The notes: a model not told the origin generated them from the sequence alone. A stretch of 64,000 nucleotides of DNA from Actibacterium sp. 188UL27-1 (GCF_016901225.1 NZ_JAFEUL010000001.1:486773-550772), one strand, 5' to 3'. Positions 11,395 through 21,551 are shown, numbered from the stretch's first letter. Numbers and translations: made by a program.

Positions 11395-11437
11395 AAGTGT
11401 CGGGTCCCGAAAGTCAGGTCTATGATCAGAAGTGCGG

Positions 11438-11466
11438 TGCGTAGGCGGCCTTCGTGATCGAGTCAA
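11438..11466 (-). promoter_or_regulatory. Predicted rpsT promoter
   Basis: Minus strand: TTGACT, 17-base spacer, TACGCA. The -35 is near consensus and the -10 is weak, a pattern common for alphaproteobacterial ribosomal promoters. It lies about 45 bases before the rpsT ATG. Confidence 0.5.
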
Positions 11467-11480
11467 GCATGATCTTGCGT

Positions 11481-12257
11481 TTACTTATCGCGAAACTGCG
11501 GCTCGCGTTTCTCTAGGAAGGCGGCCATCCCTTCGGACTGGTCCTGGGTCGCAAAAAGCGCATGGAACAGGCGGCGTTCGAACAGCAATCCCTCGCGCAG
11601 TGGCATCTCGTAGGTGCGGTTGACCGTCTCCTTGATGGCGCGGACGGTCAGGGCGGATTTTTCGCTGATCTTGTTGGCTGCTGCCATGGCTTCCTCCATC
11701 AGCTTTTTGGGGGCAACCACGCGACTGACAAGGCCGCTCCGCTCCGCCTCCTCCGCATCCATGAACCGGCCGGTGAGATGCATGTCCATGGCTTTAGATT
11801 TACCAACGAAATGGGTCAGCCGCTGGGTGCCGCCGATCCCGGCCATGACACCCAGATTAACCTCAGGCTGGCCGAATTTTGCGGTGTCTGAACAAATGAT
11901 GAAGTCACACATCATGGCCAATTCGCAGCCACCGCCCAGGGCATAGCCTGACACGGCAGCGATGATTGGCTTGCGGCAGCGCATGATCTGCTCAGCCTCC
12001 CGGCCAAACAGATCGTCCCCGAACGCATCGACAAAGGATTTTTCCGCCATTTCGCCAATATCGGCCCCGGCGGCAAAAGCCTTGTCCGAGCCGGTCAAGA
12101 CAACGCACCGGATCTTGTCGTTGGCCTCCGCCTCGGCCAAGGCCGTTCCCAGTTCCTCCAGAAGCTGGCCATTCAGGGCGTTCAGCGCATCCGGGCGGTT
12201 GAGTTTGATGAGGCACACATGGTCAGTGATATCGACGATCAGTGTCTCGAATGCCAT
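11481..12257 (-). CDS. Enoyl-CoA hydratase
   Basis: 258 residues, crotonase fold. Oxyanion-hole segments: [14 protein letters not shown] and [15 protein letters not shown]. The two catalytic glutamates are in GGCELAMM and in [18 protein letters not shown], as in short-chain enoyl-CoA hydratase (beta-oxidation, hydration of trans-2-enoyl-CoA). It ends [15 protein letters not shown], a typical tail. It lies between rpsT and mutM in an arrangement common in Rhodobacteraceae. True hydratase activity is likely because both Glu are present; chain-length preference is unknown. Confidence 0.92.
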   Translation of the reverse strand: MAFETLIVDITDHVCLIKLNRPDALNALNGQLLEELGTALAEAEANDKIRCVVLTGSDKAFAAGADIGEMAEKSFVDAFGDDLFGREAEQIMRCRKPIIAAVSGYALGGGCELAMMCDFIICSDTAKFGQPEVNLGVMAGIGGTQRLTHFVGKSKAMDMHLTGRFMDAEEAERSGLVSRVVAPKKLMEEAMAAANKISEKSALTVRAIKETVNRTYEMPLREGLLFERRLFHALFATQDQSEGMAAFLEKREPQFRDK

Positions 12258-12320
12258 TGGTCAGCCTTTCGCATGGGTCGCTGCGTCGGAAGGGTTAACA
12301 CCTGTCGGGGCCGTTTCAAG

Positions 12321-13172
12321 CTATCTTTGGCATTGCGGACAGTAGAATGAAGATCGACCCGACTGAATGATTCGGACGATTGTGCCGGTGCAATCAGGGG
12401 TGGAACAGGCCGTTCCTTCGCGATCATAAACCCGAAACGTATGCTGAAAATATCCAAGCTCGCCATCGGCTTGGCGGTAATCGCGTAACGAGGAACCGCC
12501 CGCCGCAATCGCTTCGTTCAGCACATCGCGGACCAGCGGAACAAGTGCGGCAGCACGCTGCGCGGAGAGGCGCCCAGCCTTGCGCCGTGGTGAAATTTTG
12601 GCCCGATGGAGCACTTCGCATACATAAATGTTGCCCAAGCCCGCAACCACACGCTGATCCAGCAAGGCCGACTTTATCGGTGTCATCCGCCCGGCCAGCC
12701 GATCCGTCAGATATGTTTCGTTGAAGGCATTGCCCAGGGGCTCCGGCCCCAGCCCTGCCAGCATCTTATGGGCCTCCACCTGTTCGGTGGCGGCCAAGTC
12801 CATCGCCCCGAACCGCCGCGCGTCGTTGTAGGTAATGCGCGCGCCATTCTCCATGTCCAGCACTACATGATCGTGCTTTTGAGGCGCTGGATGGCTGTGA
12901 TGGAACTGTCCCTGCATCTGCCCCGAGATTAGGACACGCCCGGACATGCCCAGATGAATGATCAACGTCTCGCCACTCGACAGATCCGCCAGGATGTATT
13001 TCGACCGCCGTCGCAATGCTGTCACGCGCTGGCCCGTTAGCCGCGCGGCCATCTGCGGTGGGAGCGGCCAGCGCAGATCAGGGCGTCTGACATCCGCGCT
13101 TTGGATGACCTGTCCCTCCATCACGGGAAGCAGGCCGCGACGAACCGTCTCGACTTCGGGCAATTCGGGCAA
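12321..13172 (-). CDS. mutM: Formamidopyrimidine-DNA glycosylase (bifunctional, AP lyase)
   Basis: 283 residues. Begins [14 protein letters not shown], with catalytic Pro2 and Glu3. Lys in the [10 protein letters not shown]-like strand ([13 protein letters not shown]) and the helix-two-turn-helix block [16 protein letters not shown] are present. The C-terminal zinc finger has CSTPDC and CPQC. It removes 8-oxoguanine and FapyG. It is divergent from ubiE with only 87 bases between starts, so the two share a promoter region. Confidence 0.97.
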   Translation of the reverse strand: MPELPEVETVRRGLLPVMEGQVIQSADVRRPDLRWPLPPQMAARLTGQRVTALRRRSKYILADLSSGETLIIHLGMSGRVLISGQMQGQFHHSHPAPQKHDHVVLDMENGARITYNDARRFGAMDLAATEQVEAHKMLAGLGPEPLGNAFNETYLTDRLAGRMTPIKSALLDQRVVAGLGNIYVCEVLHRAKISPRRKAGRLSAQRAAALVPLVRDVLNEAIAAGGSSLRDYRQADGELGYFQHTFRVYDREGTACSTPDCTGTIVRIIQSGRSSFYCPQCQR

Positions 13173-13259
13173 GCTGGCCTCTCCTACCTAAGGGGGCGCA
13201 TTGTAACCCCGTTGTGGCGCTCTATAAGGTCTAGCGACATCAAGGAACGGCAAGAGCAG

Positions 13260-14012
13260 ATGACAGAGCAGGACGCAAGGACAACCCATTTCGGCAATCA
13301 GACCGTGGCCGAAGACGAAAAAGCGGGGCTGGTCCAGGGCGTGTTCTCGTCTGTCGCTTCTCGCTATGATGTCATGAATGACTTGATGAGCGGCGGCATT
13401 CATCGGCTGTGGAAAGACGCCATGATGGATTGGTTGGCGCCGCGCCCGGGGCAGCGTCTGCTGGATGTTGCGGGCGGTACGGGCGACATCGCGTTCCGGT
13501 TTTTGAAACGCGCACCGCAAGCTTCGGCTGTGGTCTGTGATCTGACAGAGCCGATGCTGATCGCAGGGCGCGAACGAGCCGAGGCTGAGCGTCTGGGCGA
13601 CCGGCTGGACTGGCTGGTTGGCGATGCCATGGCGCTGCCATTCGACGACAACAGCTTTGACGTTTACACGATCAGCTTCGGCATCCGGAATGTCACCCGG
13701 ATCGGCGATGCCTTGGCTGAGGCGTTTCGCGTTTTGCGCCCGGGCGGCCGCCTGATGGTGCTGGAATTCAGCCAATTGCCCAATCCGGCCATGCAATGGG
13801 CCTATGATCGCTATTCCTACAACGTGATCCCAACCATGGGGCAGGTGGTCACCGGAGATCGTGACAGCTATCAGTACCTTGTTGAATCCATAAGAAAATT
13901 TCCTGATCAGGACATCTTTGCAGACATGATCCGCCAGGCCGGTTTCGACCAGGTCAAATACCGTAACATGACGATGGGTGTTGCCGCGCTGCATTCCGGC
14001 TGGAAGCTCTGA
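13260..14012 (+). CDS. ubiE: Bifunctional demethylmenaquinone / 2-methoxy-6-polyprenyl-benzoquinol methylase
   Basis: 250 residues from ATG 13260. SAM-binding motif I is [16 protein letters not shown]; the family signatures [17 protein letters not shown] and [12 protein letters not shown] are both clear. It methylates C2 of the ubiquinone ring precursor. Four bases separate its stop from the GTG start of ubiB, so they form an operon, as is usual in Rhodobacteraceae. Confidence 0.96.
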   Translation: MTEQDARTTHFGNQTVAEDEKAGLVQGVFSSVASRYDVMNDLMSGGIHRLWKDAMMDWLAPRPGQRLLDVAGGTGDIAFRFLKRAPQASAVVCDLTEPMLIAGRERAEAERLGDRLDWLVGDAMALPFDDNSFDVYTISFGIRNVTRIGDALAEAFRVLRPGGRLMVLEFSQLPNPAMQWAYDRYSYNVIPTMGQVVTGDRDSYQYLVESIRKFPDQDIFADMIRQAGFDQVKYRNMTMGVAALHSGWKL

Positions 14013-14016
14013 CCGC

Positions 14017-15546
14017 GTGCGGGGACCTCACAATATCTGGCGGCTGATCCGGACGGGGGCAACGCTGGAACGGACCGGTGCGATGGGCGCCGTCCTCGAA
14101 GCTTTTCGTGCGCCTGCCAATCTCCGGGTGGCCGCCCGGCTGCTGGGCTGGCCCTTTGCTTGGTTGGGTCTGAAAGGAGATCCGAACCTGCCGCCGGTGA
14201 CCCGTGCGCTGACGGCGCTGGGCCCGGCCTACATCAAGTTCGGGCAGATCCTGTCGACCCGTCCCGATGTGGTAGGCGATGAGCTGGCGATGCAGCTCAA
14301 AGTCCTGCAGGACAAGCTTCCGCCATTCCCACGATCCGTGGCCATGCGGATGATCAAGGATGAACTGGACGTTCCCGTCGAAAGCCTGTTTTCAGAGTTT
14401 TCCGAACCGGTCGCCGCCGCCTCCATCGCCCAGGTCCACCGGGCGCGGCTCGCTGAGACGGATCAGGAGGTTGCGGTCAAGGTTCTGCGCCCCAAGATCG
14501 AACGCGATTTTCGGCGTGACATCGATGCCTTTTACTTTGCAGCTTCGGTGATCGAACTGCTGTCCCCCGCCTCGCGCCGATTGCGGCCCACGGATGTGAT
14601 CACCCATTTTGAAGGGGTCGTTTTGGGGGAACTGGATTTGCGGCTAGAAAGCTCTGCCGCGGCGGAGTTCGCCGCCAACACGGCCAAGGATGCCGGGTTT
14701 CAGGTGCCAAAGATCCAGTGGTTCCTGTCGGGCCGCCAGGTCATGACGCTGGACTGGGCCAAGGGGTTATCGGCCAATGATATCGCGGGTATCGATGCGG
14801 CTGGTCACGATCGCCACGATTTGGGGGAGCGGGTCCTGCGCCTGTTTCTTCAGCACGCTTTGCGGGACGGCTATTTCCACGCCGACATGCACCAGGGAAA
14901 TCTGAAGATCGCACCCAATGGTGACATCATCGCGCTGGATTTCGGGATCATGGGGCGGCTTGATGAATACACCCGCCGCGTTTATGCAGAGATCCTTTTC
15001 GGGTTCATCCGCAAGGATTATCGCCGTGTCGCGGAGGTGCATTTTGAGGCGGGCTATGTGCCAGCTGGCCAGGATATCGATGAATTTGCACGGGCGCTGC
15101 GCTCGGTTGGGGAGCCGATCTTTGGCATGGATGCCTCCCGCATCTCCATGGCGCGCCTGCTGACCTATCTCTTTGAAGTAACGGAGAGATTTGGAATGGA
15201 GACCCGGACCGAGTTGATCCTGCTGCAACGGACCATGGTGGTGGTCGAAGGGGTGGCGCGGTCGCTTAACCCGAACATCAACATCTGGGAAGTCGCGCAG
15301 CCCGTTGTGGAGGAATACATCAAGGAAAACATCGGTCCAAAGGCGCTATGGCGGGATCTGACCCGCACGGCGCGGGTGCTGGCGCGGTTTGGGCCGCAAT
15401 TTCCGCAACTTGCTGAGGATTTGCTGATCCGCCAGACCTCACGCCCCTTACCGCAGCCAGAACCGACCGGGCGACGGGCCGTGGGATGGTTCACGCTGGG
15501 GGCTGTGGCGGCGGCTGCGCTGATCTGGGCACTGGGTGCCGTTTAG
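14017..15546 (+). CDS. ubiB: 2-polyprenylphenol 6-hydroxylase accessory kinase-like protein UbiB
   Basis: 509 residues from GTG 14017 (VRGPHNIWRLIRTG is the usual N-terminus); the open frame before it overlaps ubiE. Atypical kinase features of the COQ8 family: the KxGQ motif IKFGQILSTRPD, the Ala-rich loop AAASIAQVHRA, catalytic FHADMHQGNL and ALDFGIMG. Two hydrophobic C-terminal segments (VGWFTLGAVAAAALIWALGAV at the very end) anchor it in the membrane. Needed for ubiquinone biosynthesis; it is an ATPase rather than the hydroxylase itself. Confidence 0.95.
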   Translation: MRGPHNIWRLIRTGATLERTGAMGAVLEAFRAPANLRVAARLLGWPFAWLGLKGDPNLPPVTRALTALGPAYIKFGQILSTRPDVVGDELAMQLKVLQDKLPPFPRSVAMRMIKDELDVPVESLFSEFSEPVAAASIAQVHRARLAETDQEVAVKVLRPKIERDFRRDIDAFYFAASVIELLSPASRRLRPTDVITHFEGVVLGELDLRLESSAAAEFAANTAKDAGFQVPKIQWFLSGRQVMTLDWAKGLSANDIAGIDAAGHDRHDLGERVLRLFLQHALRDGYFHADMHQGNLKIAPNGDIIALDFGIMGRLDEYTRRVYAEILFGFIRKDYRRVAEVHFEAGYVPAGQDIDEFARALRSVGEPIFGMDASRISMARLLTYLFEVTERFGMETRTELILLQRTMVVVEGVARSLNPNINIWEVAQPVVEEYIKENIGPKALWRDLTRTARVLARFGPQFPQLAEDLLIRQTSRPLPQPEPTGRRAVGWFTLGAVAAAALIWALGAV

Positions 15547-15570
15547 CGGCAGCGGCGCGTTGGTGTCGGT

Positions 15571-16101
15571 ATGAGGGACCGTCATGTGTTTGGATACGGG
15601 TCGCTGGTAAATTGTGCGACCCATGATTACCGCGCACTCCATGCGACCCGATTGACGGGCTGGCAACGGGTATGGCGGCACCTACCCGGGCGAGATTTCG
15701 CGACGTTGAGTGTGGAACTCTCTGAAAATAAAGAAATTTTCGGGCTGGTTGCATGCGTGGCAGAGCCTGATTGGGCCGGGCTGGACCTGCGGGAAGCGCT
15801 TTATCGGCGACGTCATGTGCGCGTCTCTGAGCCTGAGGAGCGCAAGGTGATCTTGTATGAAGTGCCCCGCGATCAAGCATTTGCGGAAGCCCCGGCGCCG
15901 GTCCTGTCGAGCTATCTGGATGTCGTGGTGCAGGGCTATTTGCGGCTTGGTGGGGAGGCTGCGGTGGACGGCTTTTTCAACTCGACCATGGGTTGGAGCA
16001 GGATCCAGGATGACCGTGCCGCCCCGATTTACCCGGGCCATCAATCCCTGACACGCGAAGAGTGGGCGCTGGTTGACCGCCATGCGGCGCGGGTCAGTTA
16101 G
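15571..16101 (+). CDS. Gamma-glutamylcyclotransferase-like family protein
   Basis: 176 residues. N-terminal HVFGYGSLVN is the YGSL substrate-loop motif of the gamma-glutamylcyclotransferase/AIG2 fold. The protein is a single-domain beta-barrel by length and ends in a helix (LTREEWALVDRHAARVS). Members cleave gamma-glutamyl groups to 5-oxoproline or are of unknown function. It lies 24 bases downstream of ubiB on the same strand and may be transcribed with it. The catalytic Glu was not identified with certainty. Confidence 0.7.
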   Translation: MRDRHVFGYGSLVNCATHDYRALHATRLTGWQRVWRHLPGRDFATLSVELSENKEIFGLVACVAEPDWAGLDLREALYRRRHVRVSEPEERKVILYEVPRDQAFAEAPAPVLSSYLDVVVQGYLRLGGEAAVDGFFNSTMGWSRIQDDRAAPIYPGHQSLTREEWALVDRHAARVS

Positions 16102-16115
16102 CCCGTGCGGAGGAG

Positions 16116-16157
16116 ATGCAGACTCCATGCACAAACCATACACATCCCATACACATG
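16116..16157 (-). repeat. Dispersed TGTGYATGG repeat, copy 2
   Basis: Read on the minus strand it has the units CATGTGTATGGGA, TGTGTATGGTT, TGTGCATGGAG and TCTGCAT at 11-base spacing, closely matching copy 1 at 6798-6837. It begins 15 bases after the gamma-glutamylcyclotransferase-like stop. A degenerate partial match continues around 16203-16232. Confidence 0.7.
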
Positions 16158-16329
16158 ACCTGCGCGTCAGTCGCAACTAGCGCAGCGGCTGGGGAAGCTG
16201 GGCCCATGCAAAACGCGTGTGCAATGTGCACCGAAATGAAGCGGCCCGAACGAATCTGTGAGCGAGATGCACGGCCTGTGTCACAGCCCGCAGCCCACGG
16301 ACATGGCGGCCTCATCAACCGCCGCGCGC

Positions 16330-16980
16330 CTATCCCGGGAGGTCGAAGAAATCCAAAGTGTCGAAGTTCGACAGAAGGAGATCGTCCAGATCCGTAGGCT
16401 GAATCCGTTCCCGTTATTCCAGGAAATATCACCATCGACCTGAACAGCCGTGACGAGGAAATAGTCATAGGCCGCTTCGGTCGTTTCTGGTGGCAGCGCG
16501 ACCCCATTTGCGTTGCCGCGGATGGTCACATCTGGGTCAATGAAGGACAGGTCGATGCTATCATCACCGGCGCCGGCGAATATCGTGTAATCGAAATCCG
16601 CAGTGACACCGTAACATGCAATGGTTCGAAATAGTCGTTGCCGTCGCTGAGGCGCGTTTCGATGACAGTTCCCAAAGCATCCAATACCAACAGGAAGCCG
16701 GTTGGACTGTCCGTCTGTTCGGAGAACAGATTATACCAATTCGGGGAAAGCTCTTGCAGTTCCGAAAGGGCAATTGGAGCAATCTCAACGAGATGGCTTG
16801 CACCCCAAGGAAAGGGAGACGAGGTGGCCAGGTCCGAAGAGGTGACCGTACCGCCGATTGGCCTGCCGGTATTCGACCACAACTCCTGCTTCACCTGGGA
16901 TGCCATGGCGAAATCCCGTGGGAGGATCATCGGAGAACATGAGGGACGGTTCAGCCATGGAAAAGCCCTCTCTCACGGAT
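16330..16980 (-). pseudogene. Frameshifted RTX-like / secreted calcium-binding-like protein remnant
   Basis: No single frame covers this stretch, but joining three minus-strand frames gives a sensible protein. Frame one (from about 16930) ends DGNDYFEPL. A shift near 16618 continues as CYGVTADFDYTIFAGAGDD, then SIDLSFIDPDVTIRGNANG. A second shift near 16405 gives IQPTDLDDLLLSNFDTLDFF and a stop at 16330. FAGAGDDSIDL resembles one RTX nonapeptide unit. The gene is therefore decayed (or the assembly has two indels here). The upstream boundary, near 16980, is approximate because a third frame change may exist. Confidence 0.5.
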
Positions 16981-17048
16981 GGCTGTGTCGAAACGTTGAG
17001 GACATTTGGACGGTGGCCGCCGTCGATCACAGTGTTGCGCGAACTGTT

Positions 17049-18437
17049 TTAGCGGCGCATGTGCAGGAGGCTCATGAGGCGCCCTTCGCGGGCGAAGCTG
17101 TCGCGCGGTTTGGCGGTTTTTGTGCCATTCATCACCCGCAGTGTCAGCCACAGGGCGAGGGCCGCAAAGATCACCCCACCCAAGGCTTGACCGATCAGGA
17201 CGCCGGGTGCGCCGAACAGCGCGCCGCCTGCCAAGACCAGGGGGATGGTGCCCAGCGTGTGGCGGCCCCAGTTGATCCATGTGGAATAGAACGGGTGGCC
17301 CAGATTGTTGAAGGCTGCGTTGCTGACGAAGATCGCGCCGTTGAAAAAGAATGCCAGCGCCAGGGGGCCGCAGAACAGGTAGACCAGTTGACGGGTTTCA
17401 CCCGTCGCGCCGAAAAGGTCCGCGATGGGTGCGCGCAGCAAGAACAGCAGCACGGTCATCGACACCACGAAGACGCCGCAGAACAGCAGGCCATCGCGGA
17501 AGGCCTGTTTGACCCGGTCATGTTGGCCTGCGCCGAAATTCTGGCCGATGACGGGGCCGATGGCGCCGGACAGCGCAAAAATCACCCCGAACGCCACCGG
17601 GGTCAGTCGGGCGGTTATGGCCATACCGGCCACCGCGGCCTCTCCATAGGCGGACATGGTGCGGGTGACGAAGGCCTGACCGATGGGTGTTGCAAGCTGG
17701 GTCAGGATGGCGGGGAAGGCGATGGTGACGATGGGCGGCAAGGCGACGGCCAGCGCCCTGACGGTGGGCCGGACCAGCCCGCCATGGTGGTAGAAGATCG
17801 GCAAAAGGCCCGTGGCGGCGATGGCCACGCGGGCGGCGACAGAGGCGAGCGCCGCGCCGGTCAGTTCCAGATCCAGGCCGAAGATCAGGATCGGGTCGAG
17901 GATGGCATTGACGCCCGCGCCATAGATCGTGGCCATCATGGCGCGTCTGGCATCGCCATGGGCGCGCAGGATCGCGCCGCCCAGCATCCCGATCAGCAGC
18001 AGCGGCAGGCTGGGCACGATGATCGACAGGTATTGCACGGCCAGATCCAGCGTGACGCCGGACGCGCCCATCAAGGCAGTCAGTGGCCTGAGATAGACCC
18101 AGACCACGGCGGAAAAGGCCGCGCCGAAGATCACCCCCCAGACCAAGGCGGCGGAGGCGCGCGATTGCGCCAGTTCAGCATCCCCCGCGCCCAGGGCCCG
18201 CGCGACCAACGCGCCCGCTGCAATCGCCATACCGATGCTGAAGGAGGTGGTGAAGAACAGGATCGCACCCGCATACCCAACCGCGGCGGCCAGTTCATCC
18301 CGGCCCAGCATCGAGATAAAGATCATGTCGATGAAGTCGACGACGAAGACGGCCATCAGGCCCACCGAGGACGTCAGCGCCATCACTGTGATGTGGCGCA
18401 GCAGGTTGCCTTCCAGGAACTTTGCGTTTTCCGCCAT
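17049..18437 (-). CDS. MATE family efflux transporter
   Basis: 462 residues with about twelve hydrophobic segments in two similar halves, typical of MATE (NorM-type) Na+- or H+-driven drug/organic-cation antiporters. Recognisable blocks are MALTSSVGLMAVFVVDFIDM near the N-terminus and GPVIGQNFGAGQHDRVKQA in the second half, the conserved loop between TM7 and TM8. It follows a broken SDR gene by 12 bases on the same strand. The substrate is not predictable. Confidence 0.9.
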   Translation of the reverse strand: MAENAKFLEGNLLRHITVMALTSSVGLMAVFVVDFIDMIFISMLGRDELAAAVGYAGAILFFTTSFSIGMAIAAGALVARALGAGDAELAQSRASAALVWGVIFGAAFSAVVWVYLRPLTALMGASGVTLDLAVQYLSIIVPSLPLLLIGMLGGAILRAHGDARRAMMATIYGAGVNAILDPILIFGLDLELTGAALASVAARVAIAATGLLPIFYHHGGLVRPTVRALAVALPPIVTIAFPAILTQLATPIGQAFVTRTMSAYGEAAVAGMAITARLTPVAFGVIFALSGAIGPVIGQNFGAGQHDRVKQAFRDGLLFCGVFVVSMTVLLFLLRAPIADLFGATGETRQLVYLFCGPLALAFFFNGAIFVSNAAFNNLGHPFYSTWINWGRHTLGTIPLVLAGGALFGAPGVLIGQALGGVIFAALALWLTLRVMNGTKTAKPRDSFAREGRLMSLLHMRR

Positions 18438-18449
18438 CGCGACCTTGGA

Positions 18450-19117
18450 TTAGCGCCCGCCGGTGACGTCCAGCGTGGTCCCGGTGATGTAACTGGCTTT
18501 TGGTGATAAAAGCCAGACAATCGCCTGGGCGACCTCATCTGCGCTGCCTTTGCGGCCCAGGGGCACGGCAGGCCCGAGATGATCGGCGCGGTCGGGTTCA
18601 CCGCCCTTTGCGTGGATCGCGGTATCGATGATGCCGGGGCGGATGCCGACGACGCGGATATTCGCAGCGGCAACCTCATGCGCCAATCCGGTCGTGAACG
18701 TATCGATCGCGCCTTTGGTGGCGGCATAGTCGACATATTGGTTGGGCGCGCCCAGACGCGCGGCGGCGGATGAGATGTTGACGATTGCCCCGCCAGTGCC
18801 CTGCGCCTCCATCCGGCGCACGGTTTCGCGCGCCACGGCCATGGCCCCCACCACGTTGACAGCGAAAAGCTGGCTGATACGGGCATCGTCCATTTCGGTC
18901 AGGCGGGCGTTTCGACATCGGCGGAGAGCGAGACGTCACCTTGTGCGATCTCTACCCGGGCACCCTTGGCGCGGCAGGTCCGGGCGGTGTCCTCGGCCCC
19001 GGCCCGGTCGGTGTTGTAGCTCAGCATCAGGTCATAGTCCGGGGCGGCCAGGCGCGCAGCGGCGGCACCGATGCCCGCGGAGGCGCCGGTGATCAGGCAA
19101 AGGTGGCGCTGGGTCAT
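18450..19117 (-). pseudogene. SDR family oxidoreductase with internal deletion and frameshift
   Basis: The N-terminal part (ATG 19117) has the cofactor motif LITGASAGIGAAAARLA and stops after DVSLSADVETPA at 18899. The next frame resumes at about 18893 with MDDARISQLFAVNVVGA and continues through YVDYAATKGA (catalytic Tyr and Lys) to the normal end VTGGR. About 30 residues, including the NNAG strand, are missing between the two parts, and the frame is shifted. The start overlaps the gltX stop (ATGA). It most likely encodes no working enzyme. The parent is a glucose 1-dehydrogenase-like SDR. Confidence 0.75.
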
Positions 19118-20439
19118 AGGGTGGGCCGCTTCTGCAAAAGCGGCAGGACCTCTGCCATTTCAGGGCCGCGTTGGCGCCCGGTCATGGCCAGGCGCAGCGG
19201 CATGAAAAGGCCCTTGCCCTTGCGGCCCGTTGCACCTTTCACCGCAGTGGTCCAGGTGCTCCAGGTCGTTGTATCCCAGGGCTGGTCGGGCAGCAGGGCA
19301 AAGGCCTGGGCCACAAAGTCCCGATCCTCATCCGCGACCATAGGGGTGGCGCCTTCGGTGAACAGGGTCCACCAGGCCGCCATGTCGGCGCGTGTTTCGA
19401 TATTTTCTTTCACGACGTTCCAAAACGCCGCTGCCTGGTCGGCGGGGATCCCCAAAGCGGCGATGTCACTGGTCACCGCTTCCAGGGGAAGTGTCGCCAG
19501 ATGGCGGGCGGTCAGAGGCCCCAGATCGGCCACGTCGAACTTGGTGGGGGCCGCGCCGAACCGGGACAGGTCAAAGCCGTCGATCAACTCCTGATGGGTG
19601 GCGCGCAGCTCGAACGGGTCTGAGGAGCCGAGGCGGGCCATGTGGCTGAGCAGGGCCAGGGGTTCGATCCCCGCCGCACGCAGATCGCGCAGGGCCAGGG
19701 TGCCGAGGCGTTTCGACAAAGCCTCGCCCTGGGGGCCGGTCAGCAGGGAATGGTGGGCAAAGGCGGGAAGCGTGCCGCCCAAGGCCTCGATAATCTGGAC
19801 CTGGGTGGCGGTGTTGGTCACATGGTCGGAGCCGCGCACGACATGGGTGATGCCCATCTCGGTATCGTCGACGACGGAGGCCAAGGTGTAAAGGACCTGC
19901 CCGTCGCCCCGGATCAAGACAGGGTCACTGACCGAGGCCGCGTCGATGGACAGATCGCCCAGGATCCCGTCAGCCCATCCGATCCGGGCATGATTCAGCA
20001 GAAACCGCCAATGGCCGCCGCGTTCTGCGCGCAGAGTATCTTTCTCGGCATCCGTCAGGTTTAGGGCCGCGCGGTCATAGACTGGTGGTTTGCCCATATT
20101 GAGCTGCTTCTTGCGCTTCAGGTCCAGCTCGACCGGTGTCTCGAACGCTTCATAGAACCGATCGGCGGCGCGCAATTGGTCGGCGGCGGCGGCGTAGCGG
20201 TCTAGCCGGGAGGATTGGGTTTCGAGCCGGTCCCAGGTGAGGCCGAGCCATTCCATATCTCCTTTGATAGCGTCGGCGAATTCGGGCTTTGAGCGCTCTG
20301 GATCGGTATCGTCCAGCCGCAGCACGAAGATACCGCCCGATTGTCGTGCGATCAGCCAGTTGAACAAGGCCGTCCGCAGGTTGCCCACATGCAGATAGCC
20401 GGTGGGCGAGGGGGCAAAGCGGGTGACGGCAGACGACAT
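19114..20439 (-). CDS. gltX: Glutamate-tRNA ligase (second alphaproteobacterial type)
   Basis: 441 residues from ATG 20439 (MSSAVTRFAPSPTGYLHVG). The HIGH-type motif is LHVGN and the KMSKS-type motif is ALSKRLGT. LRLDDTDPERSK and VVDDTEMGITHVVRG are class I GluRS blocks. The HVGN variant and the block KRKKQLNMGKPPVYDRA match what I recall of the second GluRS form in Rhodobacteraceae, which often carry two paralogues; whether this one charges tRNA-Glu or also tRNA-Gln cannot be told. It is divergent from a metallo-hydrolase gene. Confidence 0.93.
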   Translation of the reverse strand: MSSAVTRFAPSPTGYLHVGNLRTALFNWLIARQSGGIFVLRLDDTDPERSKPEFADAIKGDMEWLGLTWDRLETQSSRLDRYAAAADQLRAADRFYEAFETPVELDLKRKKQLNMGKPPVYDRAALNLTDAEKDTLRAERGGHWRFLLNHARIGWADGILGDLSIDAASVSDPVLIRGDGQVLYTLASVVDDTEMGITHVVRGSDHVTNTATQVQIIEALGGTLPAFAHHSLLTGPQGEALSKRLGTLALRDLRAAGIEPLALLSHMARLGSSDPFELRATHQELIDGFDLSRFGAAPTKFDVADLGPLTARHLATLPLEAVTSDIAALGIPADQAAAFWNVVKENIETRADMAAWWTLFTEGATPMVADEDRDFVAQAFALLPDQPWDTTTWSTWTTAVKGATGRKGKGLFMPLRLAMTGRQRGPEMAEVLPLLQKRPTL

Positions 20440-20615
20440 GGGGCAGGCCCTTTCATGTTGGAAGGTGACGCCATATGGGCAAGCGGGCGGCCAAGTGCAA
20501 TGCCTCAACCGCTGTCATACGCCGATCTCTGTCGCTGGTTTGTGAACAGCATCCCCTTTCCCTTGGGATAATCGCTGCTATTTGTCGCGCAATCATCCCG
20601 ACAGGAGAGAACCCC

Positions 20616-21551
20616 ATGACCTTGACCGTAAATCGCCGTCAGGCTTTTTTTACATCCGTGGCTGCGCCCGCGGTGCTGACATTGCCCACGCTGGCCCATG
20701 CCGACGGGCATGAGGCCGCACCAGCCCAGATCACAAACTCCATCACCTTGGGCGACATGAAGGTCACCAGCATGTTGGACGGTGTCCGCCACGGCAATGA
20801 AGAGCCGCAGGGGACGTTTGGCATGAATGTCTCGGCCGAGGAATTCGCCACCGTGTCGGAGGAGAACTTCATCCCGGTCGACACGACCAGCTTTTACTTC
20901 ACGCCGACATTGGTCGAGACTGGTGAAGAGGTCATCCTGTTCGATACTGGCCTGGGGCAAGGGGGCCTGATCAAGGCGCTGGCCGAAGCGGGCAAGGCAC
21001 CCGAGGATATCACGACTGTGGTCCTGACCCATATGCACCCTGACCATATCGGCGGCATGATGACCGATGGGGCGCCGACCTATGCCAATGCCAACTACAT
21101 CACTGGCCAGACCGAGTATGATTTCTGGGCCGCCCAAGAGGCCGGCAACCGTGTGGGTGACCTGGTGAAAACAAATGTCACGCCGCTGGCCGACAAGATG
21201 ACCTTTATCGGTGATGGCGGTAGCGTGACATCCGGCATCACGGGCATGGCTTCGTTTGGCCATACGCCCGGTCACATGGTTTACATGCTGGAAAGCGGGG
21301 GCCAGCAATTGGTCCTAACCGCTGATCTGGCCAATCACTATGTCTGGTCGCTGGCCTATCCCGACTGGGAAGTGCGCTTCGACATGGACAAGGAAGCCGC
21401 CGCCGGGGCGCGTCGCGACGTACTGGGCATGCTGGCCGCCGACAAGATCCCGTTCATTGGCTATCACATGCCGTTCCCGGCCTTGGGCTATGTCGCCCCG
21501 CGCGACGACGGGTTCCGCTATGTGCCGGTCAGCTATCAGTTTGCTGGCTAA
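20616..21551 (+). CDS. MBL-fold metallo-hydrolase, probably Tat-exported
   Basis: 311 residues from ATG 20616 with AGGAGAG upstream. N-terminal twin-arginine sequence NRRQAFFTSV is followed by a hydrophobic stretch ending TLAHA, so the folded enzyme probably crosses the inner membrane by the Tat route. The metal-binding motif is VLTHMHPDHIGGM (HxHxDH); further His are in FGHTPGHMVY and in FIGYHMPFP. The family hydrolyses esters, lactones, phosphates or beta-lactams. It resembles lactonase-like MBL proteins of proteobacteria; the substrate is unknown. Confidence 0.88.
   Translation: MTLTVNRRQAFFTSVAAPAVLTLPTLAHADGHEAAPAQITNSITLGDMKVTSMLDGVRHGNEEPQGTFGMNVSAEEFATVSEENFIPVDTTSFYFTPTLVETGEEVILFDTGLGQGGLIKALAEAGKAPEDITTVVLTHMHPDHIGGMMTDGAPTYANANYITGQTEYDFWAAQEAGNRVGDLVKTNVTPLADKMTFIGDGGSVTSGITGMASFGHTPGHMVYMLESGGQQLVLTADLANHYVWSLAYPDWEVRFDMDKEAAAGARRDVLGMLAADKIPFIGYHMPFPALGYVAPRDDGFRYVPVSYQFAG

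Noticed and set aside
16638-18506. 622-codon plus-strand frame opposite the MATE gene
   Set aside because: Shadow of a GC-rich gene; Gly/Asp/Gln-rich sequence without any domain; the minus-strand MATE protein is clear.
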